Assembly: GCF_003946545.1 (NCBI RefSeq)
Contig: NZ_RHOA01000002.1
Location: forward strand, 186,001-250,000
Direction of reading: 5' to 3'
Source of the DNA: Levilactobacillus tangyuanensis
GTDB taxonomy: Bacteria > Bacillota > Bacilli > Lactobacillales > Lactobacillaceae
DNA: 64,000 nucleotides
Below the pieces are notes generated by a model. That model was not told where the DNA came from. It did not search any database and worked only from the letters and a program-made list of their open reading frames with translations. Below, in pieces: positions 57,827 through 64,000 of this stretch (within the stretch, counting starts at the first letter, position 1; the number at the start of each line of letters is the position of its first letter). The translations under genes and the position numbers were made by a program.

Positions 57827-60193
57827 TTGATCAAACTAGGTGTCCGAGAATTAGTTGAATTTACCTTACGAACTGGCGATCTGAGTAACGTCTCTGGCAG
57901 CCAGAACACGGCCCTCTTGGGGGCCCAAATTCATCGCCGCCTGCAGAAGCAACGCGGTGCCGACTATCAAAAGGAATATTATCTAGACCAAGAACTGACC
58001 CTAAACGAGCAGGAATATCTGCTCCACGGACGAGCCGACGGCGTGACCTTAACCGCCGACCAGGCCAGTATCGAAGAGATCAAGACGTCCGAGACCGTCT
58101 TCGACAAGCTCAGCGACAACACGCTAACCCTTTACTGGGCGCAGGTTAAGATCTATGCCTACCTGCTCATGCAAAAGGAATCCGAGCTGGACGAGGTTAC
58201 GCTGACCCTGACGTACTTTCAAACCAACACGGAAGAAATCACGCAGACCGACCAAACAATCAGTCGCGAGGCTGCGACGACCTTCTTTCAACAGGTCATT
58301 GACGAGTACGTCACCTGGCTAAAGTTTCGTTCCGATCTGCGTGATCAACGGGACCCGACCATTCATCGCCTCACCTTTCCCTTCGACCACTATCGGCCGG
58401 GACAGCGCGAGCTAGCGGTGGCCGTCTACAAGACGATTCTAACGCAGCAACGCTTGTTTGCCGAGGCTCCCACCGGAACCGGTAAGACCATTTCGACCCT
58501 TTTCCCCACGATTAAGGCGATTGGCGAGGGCGAGATTCAGCGAATCTTCTATTTAACGGCCAAGCAAAGTACCCGGCGAGTGGCCGAAGAGGCCCTCGAC
58601 CTGATGGCCACCCAGGGCCTCAAAATAAAAAGCATCACGTTAACCGCCAAGGACAAGATTCGTTTTCCCGAGGAGGCCGACCTTCAGCCCGAGGAGAATC
58701 CCTACATGCTGGGCTACTATGATCGCTTGAAGCCTGCCTTACTCGACCTGATAAAGAATCATGATCAGCTCACCCGCCCGGTCATCGAGGCCGTGGCCCG
58801 GGACCACACCCTGGATCCGTTTGAATTTCAACTGGACGCCAGTCTGTTTTGTGATGTCGTCATTGGCGACTATAACTACCTATTTGATCCCCAGGTTCAC
58901 CTGCAACGCTTCTTCGCGACCCCCGACCCCGACAACTTCTTTCTCATCGACGAGGCCCACAACCTGGTCAGCCGTTCGCGAGAAATGTATTCGGCGGCCA
59001 TCAGTAGTCGCCCGCTCGACCATCTTCTAAGACTCAGCGAGGATGCCAGCGCCGCAACGCCGAAGCTCCGCCGGCGATTGAGTGATTTAAGGGCCACCTT
59101 TGATGACCTGGCGGCACCCCTGATCGCCGATCAGGCCACAGACAGTACCTTCCTCACACCACCGGAAAACTTCGAGCACGACCTATCCCGGCTGGTGGAG
59201 GCCGTTCACGACTGGCTCATCGACCAACCCCAGACGCCATTTGTTCAGGCCGTTCTGGACTACTACTTCGTCGCCATTAGCTACCAACGAATCAGCGAGT
59301 ATTATGACGATACTTATCGCATGCGACTCGCCATTGAGGATGGCAATATCACTCTCAAACAACTCTGTTTAGACCCTAGTGCCTTTCTGGCCGATAGTCT
59401 GGCGCTGGGCCATGGTGCGGTGCTCTTCTCGGCCACGTTGTCCCCCTTGGACTACTACCAGGCCGTTTTGGGCGGGCAGCCCGATAGCCTGGCTTACCGG
59501 TTAGATTCGCCCTTCCCTCCGCAGCACCAAGAAATTCTAGTGGCCAACTACATTCAAACGACCTATCAACGACGCGATGCCAATTTGGCCAATATCTTGT
59601 TGGCCATCAAGAACCTCATCGATGGCAAGGTGGGGAATTACCTCATTTTCCTCCCCTCTCATCAATATCTGGTCACGGTCAGCCAGGCCTTTCAAATGGC
59701 CTATCCTCACGTCAAGACGGTGATCCAGCAGAGCCAGATGGCCGAAGCCGACCGAACCGCCTTCTTGGCCAACTTTACCAGTGACCCGCAGACCACCCTG
59801 GTTGGTTTTGCCCTCCTCGGTGGCATCTTTGCCGAGGGAATCGACCTCAAGGCCGACCGCCTAATTGGCGTGGGCATCGTCAGTGTGGGGCTTCCCGGAA
59901 TTAATCCCGAAACCGATCTGATTCGCGACTACTTCGATGTTCAATCCCATCAGGGATTTGCCTTCGCCTATCAACTGCCTGGCCTCAACAATGTTTTTCA
60001 GGCGGCCGGTCGCCTAATTCGCGGCTCTCACGACGTCGGCGTCATTTTACTCATGGATCAGCGATTCGCCAGTCCGCGCTATACCAACCTGTATCCCAAG
60101 CACTGGCAACATTTCCAGCGGGTGTACCGCCCGGAACAACTTGCCCCAACCATCCACGCATTCTGGCAAAAGGAGGCCGGCCATGAAGACTAA
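57827..60193 (+). CDS. Fusion of Cas4-like nuclease and DinG/XPD-type helicase, Fe-S cysteines lost
   Basis: A 788-residue protein. Residues 1-115 form a PD-(D/E)xK nuclease of Cas4/RecB type: His36, Asp71 in HGRADGV, Glu84-Ile-Lys86 and QVKIYAYLL. A superfamily 2 helicase of the Rad3/DinG group follows: Walker A APTGTGKT (Lys220), DEAH in FLIDEAHNL near 400, FSATLSPLDYY near 540 and QAAGRLIRG near 725. Relatives hold a 4Fe-4S cluster between Walker A and DEAH; here the stretch near 279-293 keeps its shape (KIRF, EENPYMLGYYDR) but has no Cys. TTG 57827 is 7 nt after GGAGG. It overlaps the next gene by 11 nt. Confidence 0.83.
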   Translation: MIKLGVRELVEFTLRTGDLSNVSGSQNTALLGAQIHRRLQKQRGADYQKEYYLDQELTLNEQEYLLHGRADGVTLTADQASIEEIKTSETVFDKLSDNTLTLYWAQVKIYAYLLMQKESELDEVTLTLTYFQTNTEEITQTDQTISREAATTFFQQVIDEYVTWLKFRSDLRDQRDPTIHRLTFPFDHYRPGQRELAVAVYKTILTQQRLFAEAPTGTGKTISTLFPTIKAIGEGEIQRIFYLTAKQSTRRVAEEALDLMATQGLKIKSITLTAKDKIRFPEEADLQPEENPYMLGYYDRLKPALLDLIKNHDQLTRPVIEAVARDHTLDPFEFQLDASLFCDVVIGDYNYLFDPQVHLQRFFATPDPDNFFLIDEAHNLVSRSREMYSAAISSRPLDHLLRLSEDASAATPKLRRRLSDLRATFDDLAAPLIADQATDSTFLTPPENFEHDLSRLVEAVHDWLIDQPQTPFVQAVLDYYFVAISYQRISEYYDDTYRMRLAIEDGNITLKQLCLDPSAFLADSLALGHGAVLFSATLSPLDYYQAVLGGQPDSLAYRLDSPFPPQHQEILVANYIQTTYQRRDANLANILLAIKNLIDGKVGNYLIFLPSHQYLVTVSQAFQMAYPHVKTVIQQSQMAEADRTAFLANFTSDPQTTLVGFALLGGIFAEGIDLKADRLIGVGIVSVGLPGINPETDLIRDYFDVQSHQGFAFAYQLPGLNNVFQAAGRLIRGSHDVGVILLMDQRFASPRYTNLYPKHWQHFQRVYRPEQLAPTIHAFWQKEAGHED

Positions 60194-60866
60194 ATTAACC
60201 TTAGCACTCGAACACACCCTGTATGCCTACTGTCGCGACGCGGGGGCATCCCCCGTTGAAGAGGTGACGATGCCCGACGACCAGGGCATTGTGGATACGC
60301 TAAGCTACCAGGAACTCCCCACCGGCGAGATCGAATGGCGCTGTTACGAGCTCAAGGTGACCAAGAGTGACTTCCATTCGCAGGCGAAGCTCTCCTTCGT
60401 CGGTCATTACAATTACTTTGTTCTTCCATTGAAATTATACGATCAGGTGGCCGACGAAATTCCGACTGGCATTGGCGTGCTGATCTACCGGCCATTCAAT
60501 CCGACAATGTTATCGACCGCCAGCGAACCGCCAGTGACGCCGGGCTACCTGACCGTTGCCCGGACACCACGCCGACAAGACCTGCAGGTACCGGCCACCG
60601 AACTCACCACCTGCTTCATCGCTTCGCAGGCCCGCGAGGTCCACAAGGCTAAACAAATGGCGACCGGACTCAAGCAGTACAGCACGGAACAGCTCTATCA
60701 CGAGCTCAAGAAACGCCATCAGCACTACGATATCTACGATCCCAATCGAAACTTCTATGACCGATTCATCGAAGACACTGAGGCAACGGCCGTCACCGCC
60801 CTTCAAAGCGAAGTAGACGCCCTCAATCTAGAAATTTATCAGCTCCAGCATCCCGAGGAGGCGTGA
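60183..60866 (+). CDS. Putative PD-(D/E)xK nuclease-like protein
   Basis: A 227-residue protein. The N-terminal 110 residues look like a small restriction-endonuclease fold: Asp38 in GIVDTLSY, Glu56-Leu-Lys58 in CYELKVTKSDF, and a following FVGHYNYFVLP strand, as in MmcB/VRR-type DNA repair nucleases. The C-terminal part is helical and probably a coiled coil (EVDALNLEIYQLQHPEEA). ATG 60183 overlaps the helicase end by 11 nt and uses AAGGAGG inside it. The next gene starts 4 bp after its stop. Nuclease activity is inferred from motifs only. Confidence 0.65.
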   Translation: MKTKLTLALEHTLYAYCRDAGASPVEEVTMPDDQGIVDTLSYQELPTGEIEWRCYELKVTKSDFHSQAKLSFVGHYNYFVLPLKLYDQVADEIPTGIGVLIYRPFNPTMLSTASEPPVTPGYLTVARTPRRQDLQVPATELTTCFIASQAREVHKAKQMATGLKQYSTEQLYHELKKRHQHYDIYDPNRNFYDRFIEDTEATAVTALQSEVDALNLEIYQLQHPEEA

Positions 60867-60870
60867 CGTC

Positions 60871-61791
60871 GTGTATTATTTTCCGTACTTTAGGGGCCGC
60901 CAATACGATCTGCAAGCCTTGAAGGCCGTCGCCCAACAACACCTGCTGCCGGCAAATATCATCCCCATCATCGAACCCGTCCGCGACATTGCCGCACTGC
61001 CCAAGACCATCGCGGCCTTTGTGGCGCACGATCAACCACTCGTGGTCATCGCCAATTCAACGGTTAGTGACTACGCCTTGACTCAGCAGAAACTCCATGA
61101 TTGGTCCGCCTGGCAAGACAACCCAGCCCTCATCATCGGCCACGTCCTGACACCAACCCTGGTCGAAGCGGATGTGACTCCCCAGCCAGAACATCAAACG
61201 TTATTGGTCGCCCGGCAATACGATGATCTAGTTGCCGCCAAACAGGCCGGCCTCCTCAATGCCCCAACTCATTTGTTGGTGCCACCGGAGGCTCGGATTC
61301 GCCGGCTGTTGGATCGACCAACGATCCAGCTCTTCGATCACGCCTGGCTACCGGAACATCCCCGTACCTATGCCGATCTACCAGATGGCCTGTTCAGTGA
61401 TGACTGGGCCACCGATCTGCTGACCCCCTACGTGGGCTACAGCGACTACGGTATTGGTGGCGGTCACTACAGCGAGCACGGCTACCCGGCCCGCGCCGTC
61501 ACCATCCATCTGACCTATTTCAAAGGGTCACAGTTGCGCATCCACCGCTTTGTCTCGGACGATCATACCGACTTCAAGCACCCGAAAGAAAAATTTTTCC
61601 AGGCGGTGGCCAAGCTGGCCGACTGGTTGCCAAAGCAGGCCGCCTCGGTACAAACGGCGGCCCAACAACTCGCCGACTATCACACCACGCAACATTTTCC
61701 TGGCCTGGGCGTGGTAAAACGTCTGAGTATCATGCACCATCTTCAGGTCATGGCCGCCTATTTCAAACAAAACTATCCTCATTCAGACTAA
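60871..61791 (+). CDS. sce7725 family protein
   Basis: A 306-residue protein that I recognise, from the opening YYFPYFRGRQYDLQALK, as an sce7725 family member, a group of unknown function. ANIIPIIEPVRD and later GIGGGHYSEHGYPARAVTIH (residues 189-208) are its other conserved parts; the pattern of strands suggests a TIM-barrel-like or beta-alpha fold, but no catalytic set is clear. In other genomes the family travels with sce7726-type proteins; here its partners are a helicase-nuclease and a PD-(D/E)xK protein. GTG 60871 lies 9 nt after GGAGG. Last gene of the operon. Confidence 0.65.
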   Translation: MYYFPYFRGRQYDLQALKAVAQQHLLPANIIPIIEPVRDIAALPKTIAAFVAHDQPLVVIANSTVSDYALTQQKLHDWSAWQDNPALIIGHVLTPTLVEADVTPQPEHQTLLVARQYDDLVAAKQAGLLNAPTHLLVPPEARIRRLLDRPTIQLFDHAWLPEHPRTYADLPDGLFSDDWATDLLTPYVGYSDYGIGGGHYSEHGYPARAVTIHLTYFKGSQLRIHRFVSDDHTDFKHPKEKFFQAVAKLADWLPKQAASVQTAAQQLADYHTTQHFPGLGVVKRLSIMHHLQVMAAYFKQNYPHSD

Positions 61792-61823
61792 AAAAGACGT
61801 CTGGGAAAATCCCAGGCGTCTTT
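61791..61823 (+). terminator. Terminator of the helicase operon
   Basis: AAAGACGTCTGGG / CCCAGGCGTCTTT stem, loop AAAAT, begins at the stop codon. Confidence 0.85.
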
Positions 61824-61840
61824 GCTATCTCTAAATCACT

Positions 61841-62884
61841 TTATTTAACTGGTATGACACAGACACCTTCCGGCACCATGAAACCCTTTTGTTTTAAGGT
61901 TAGCTTCCCGCTCGTGGCATCCCGAGCATACAGACTCGCATTATCCGAGTTCTGATTAACCACGAGAACCAAGCGTTGACTGGAATCCCAATTGAAGTCG
62001 CGAGGGAAGTCACCCTCCGTGCTAATCCGCTGAACGGTTGTCAACGTTCCAGCATCGTCAGCCGCAAAGACCGTGAGCGAGTTGTGTCCACGATTAGAAA
62101 CATAGATGAACCGGCCATCGGCACTCATGCGAATGGCTGCAGCCCCGTTATGTTCTGTCCAATCGTCCGGAATCGTCGAAACAATGCCCTTCAGGGTTAA
62201 GACACCTGAGGCGGCATCGTAGGCCAGTGTTGCCACGTTGCTACTCAATTCGCCAACCAGGTAAGCCACACCCTTATCAGCATCGAAAGTAATGTGCCGC
62301 GGGCCGAAACCATCTGGCAATGCCAACTGACTCACTAGGGTCAACTTGCCGGCATCGGTGACATCATAGATGTACACCCGGTCGGTACCCAAGTCACAAA
62401 CCACCAATCGGTGATCCGGTGTCAGGTCAGCGAAGTGTGGGTGCGGGCCATCCGTTTGTTCTGGCGCCGTTCCGACTGGTCCTTGATCGACCACTTCATC
62501 CGCTTGAGTCAACGTGCCATCAGCAGCAATCGCGTAAACGGTGACTGCAGCCGTATGATAATTGGCCGTGTAGACCAGCTGTCGGTCCTCATCCACCGCC
62601 ACGTAGGCCGGTGACGACCCTGTGCGTAGGACTTGTTGAATGGCCCGAGGCTTCACATCGGTTACGTCATAGATGATCAACCCGCCTTGGGTGTGCCCAT
62701 CCGTTTCTTTTTTATTGATGACATACAACCGCTGAGCCGCCGCCTTTGCGAGGTAAGTGGGACTACCTGCAGACGCCAGCCATTCACAATCAACCAACCG
62801 TTCAGCCTTGGAATCGACGCTCACCCGATAAATTCCGCGACTGATGCGCTTGGTGTAGGTCCCAATATAAAAATCTTCCGTCAT
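61841..62884 (-). CDS. Lactonase family protein (6-phosphogluconolactonase-like beta-propeller)
   Basis: A 347-residue seven-bladed propeller of the YkgB/Pgl lactonase family. Each blade shows a repeat of the type VYTANYHTAAVTVY, HFADLTPDHRLVVCDLG, YIYDVTDAGKL, YVSNRGHNSLTVF and LVVNQNSDNASLY; the HPHFADLTPD and GFGPRHITFD motifs near residues 135 and 190 line the active centre. It probably hydrolyses 6-phosphogluconolactone in the oxidative pentose phosphate route. AAAGGGG precedes ATG 62884. Monocistronic. Confidence 0.85.
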   Translation of the reverse strand: MTEDFYIGTYTKRISRGIYRVSVDSKAERLVDCEWLASAGSPTYLAKAAAQRLYVINKKETDGHTQGGLIIYDVTDVKPRAIQQVLRTGSSPAYVAVDEDRQLVYTANYHTAAVTVYAIAADGTLTQADEVVDQGPVGTAPEQTDGPHPHFADLTPDHRLVVCDLGTDRVYIYDVTDAGKLTLVSQLALPDGFGPRHITFDADKGVAYLVGELSSNVATLAYDAASGVLTLKGIVSTIPDDWTEHNGAAAIRMSADGRFIYVSNRGHNSLTVFAADDAGTLTTVQRISTEGDFPRDFNWDSSQRLVLVVNQNSDNASLYARDATSGKLTLKQKGFMVPEGVCVIPVK

Positions 62885-62959
62885 GAATGCTGCCCCTTTC
62901 TCTTGCCGTACTTACTATTAAGTATAGCACAGCCGATCTGATACCACCGATAAAGTCAC

Positions 62960-62988
62960 TGGTCACCATCGGTAATTACCGATACAAT
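62960..62988 (+). promoter_or_regulatory. Promoter with perfect 16-bp palindrome in the spacer
   Basis: TGGTCA (62960-62965), 17-nt spacer, TACAAT (62983-62988). The palindrome ATCGGTAATTACCGAT (62968-62983) fills the spacer. A further ACCGAT half site lies upstream (62947-62952). Confidence 0.6.
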
Positions 62989-63020
62989 GGATATAAATGT
63001 TCAGAAAGGACGCGAGCCAT

Positions 63021-63473
63021 ATGGCCAGCTTTGAGGGCTACCACCCACTTTTAACCCGTCGATATCGTTTCGATTGGTTAACCCGCTTCAATTTAAAAAA
63101 TGTTGCCGACTTAACCCAGCAGGAGCTGTCCCCGACAGCCGACTGGATCAATGCCACCATGCGTGACACCATGGATCGCCGCAAATTGGTCTGGGGTATC
63201 GAAGACCGGGCCACCCACAAGCTCGTGGCCTGGGGCGGCTTCCCAACCCTCGATCTCGGCGAACAAACCGGGCAGGTCTACGTTCTGGGACGACCGTTGC
63301 CCACTGCTGATCAACAAGAAATTCTGGAACGTCTCGTAGCATTTGGCCGTGACGAATTGCAGCTGAGCACCCTCACCCTCCAAACCGCTAAGCATCTGGA
63401 TCCCGAGGCCCTTGAGGCTGCTGGCTTCAATAGTAAATCCCCGCAACATTGGGAATGGCATCGTTACCGTTAA
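63021..63473 (+). CDS. GNAT-like acetyltransferase domain protein
   Basis: A 150-residue protein with weak GNAT features: GIEDRATHKLVAWGGF and LGEQTGQVYVLGRPL give the paired strands, LERLVAFGRDEL the following helix, and LEAAGFNS the C-terminal helix-strand. The normal RxxGxG acetyl-CoA loop is not seen (LPTADQQ in its place), so activity is doubtful. AAAGGAC precedes ATG 63021. It is single, with a palindrome-bearing promoter and a strong terminator. Confidence 0.6.
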   Translation: MASFEGYHPLLTRRYRFDWLTRFNLKNVADLTQQELSPTADWINATMRDTMDRRKLVWGIEDRATHKLVAWGGFPTLDLGEQTGQVYVLGRPLPTADQQEILERLVAFGRDELQLSTLTLQTAKHLDPEALEAAGFNSKSPQHWEWHRYR

Positions 63474-63490
63474 GCATCATTAAGCCACTT

Positions 63491-63540
63491 AAAAACCCGT
63501 CAGGCCGAAGAAATCCTTCAGCCTGACGGGTTTATTTTTA
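63491..63540. terminator. Bidirectional terminator
   Basis: 13-bp perfect stem AAACCCGTCAGGC / GCCTGACGGGTTT between convergent genes. Confidence 0.9.
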
Positions 63541-64000
63541 GTCTTTTTCAACGACGCGTTGATTCAATGACCGGGCAATGGCCAACGATTCACTCTCGTA
63601 GGCATCATGCACCCCAAGGTAGTAGCAGGCTAAGCTCCCGAGAATAACGCCGACGAAGTCCAGCGGATAGGCCAGCAAACCGCTACCGCCGAATTGATGG
63701 CTACCAATGACCGACATCAACGTCAACCAGACCATCTCGGCCAATAACCACCGACCACCACGCAAGCTCGCGCGCAACGACTGCCAACCAGCCGGGCGGC
63801 AAATCTCATAATACACGTAGAAAATCAGGCCTAACGCAATGACCCCAAAGACCTCAATCGTAGTGGGCCACTTCGCCCAGTATATCGCCAGGCTGGCCAA
63901 AACATAGGCCAACGGTGACCACCACTGTGAGGCGTGCAGGCGAAACGGCCGGACAAACTCCGGTGCCTGACGTCGTAACGCATTCACCGTGACTGGACCC
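63538..64000 (-). CDS. APC-family amino acid permease (C-terminal part, N-terminus off window)
   Basis: The minus frame enters from the right edge (GPVTVNALRRQAPEFVRPFRL) and ends at 63538, giving about 153 residues. The opening is the cytoplasmic loop of APC permeases (typically ALRKxxPxxxRPFR), followed by four or five helices and the polar tail NQRVVEKD. The GTG within VNALRR could be mistaken for a start, but the upstream sequence is in frame and conserved, so this is the end of a larger permease. Substrate not determinable. Confidence 0.8.
   Translation of the reverse strand, partial: GPVTVNALRRQAPEFVRPFRLHASQWWSPLAYVLASLAIYWAKWPTTIEVFGVIALGLIFYVYYEICRPAGWQSLRASLRGGRWLLAEMVWLTLMSVIGSHQFGGSGLLAYPLDFVGVILGSLACYYLGVHDAYESESLAIARSLNQRVVEKD

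Noticed and set aside
1-64000. CRISPR arrays, insertion sequences, prophage genes, rRNA
   Set aside because: No regularly spaced repeats, transposase or integrase motifs, phage structural genes or rRNA segments were found on either strand.

Overview
The window looks like chromosome of a lactic acid bacterium of the Lactobacillaceae with roughly half G+C. This rests on gene content and style: purine-rich GGAGG ribosome sites with frequent TTG and GTG starts, a TPP-controlled ykoEDC-tenA set, a bile-salt-hydrolase-type amidase, two GW/SH3-bearing D,D-carboxypeptidases, a DUF5776 surface-protein remnant, a PrsW protease and TMEM175. A Levilactobacillus-like species is my guess for the genus, with low certainty. 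I see no insertion sequence, prophage, CRISPR array or rRNA. One tRNA gene (Ala, anticodon CGC) is present.

Layout. 1-5.6 kb: two paralogous TrpXYZ-type ABC uptake systems flank a degV gene. The first is cut by the left edge; the second is complete and followed by a GNAT gene. Each system is preceded by a promoter, a micro-ORF, competing hairpins and one or two strong terminators, so both look attenuator-controlled. The first micro-ORF is a Phe-rich leader peptide, unusual for a Firmicute. 5.7-18.3 kb: mostly single genes (beta-hydroxyacid dehydrogenase, TerC, class-C serine hydrolase, GH73 glucosaminidase, YdcF, Ntn amidase, MMPL exporter, a MerR-MFS drug-efflux pair, NlpC/P60 endopeptidase, a GNAT). 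18.3-27.1 kb: histidine phosphatase, lipoteichoic acid synthase, ferredoxin-NADP reductase, DUF915 hydrolase, PrsW, nucleoside hydrolase and a HAD phosphatase. 27.1-30.2 kb: a HAD / orphan PTS EIIC / DUF915 operon. 30.3-32.9 kb: tandem D,D-carboxypeptidases. 33.1-36.6 kb: TPP riboswitch and HMP/thiamine salvage.

36.7-45.7 kb: small membrane proteins, a hairpin-rich probable sRNA, macrodomain deacetylase, a protein with four internal repeats, asparaginase, a Trp-rich microprotein, a guanine-type purine riboswitch with its permease, an ABC-2 exporter, and tRNA-Ala. 46-52.7 kb: a hydrolase behind a strong palindromic operator, a surface-protein pseudogene, TMEM175, a YcxB-like protein and the polyamine operon potABCD. 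52.8-56.5 kb: pstSCAB without phoU. 57.1-61.8 kb: a small accessory block holding an HPr-like protein that lacks both phosphorylation residues behind a perfect cre box, and a three-gene operon of a Cas4-like/DinG-type helicase that has lost its iron-sulfur cysteines, a PD-(D/E)xK protein and an sce7725-family protein. This operon is the best candidate for an undescribed DNA-processing or defence module. 61.8-64 kb: lactonase, a GNAT-like protein and the C-terminal part of an amino acid permease cut by the right edge.

The genes work mainly in nutrient uptake (aromatic amino acids, thiamine precursors, purines, polyamines, phosphate), cell-wall synthesis and remodelling (LtaS, two D,D-carboxypeptidases, GH73, NlpC/P60) and drug efflux. 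RNA-level control is unusually rich: two putative attenuators, two riboswitches, and an internal terminator in pst.
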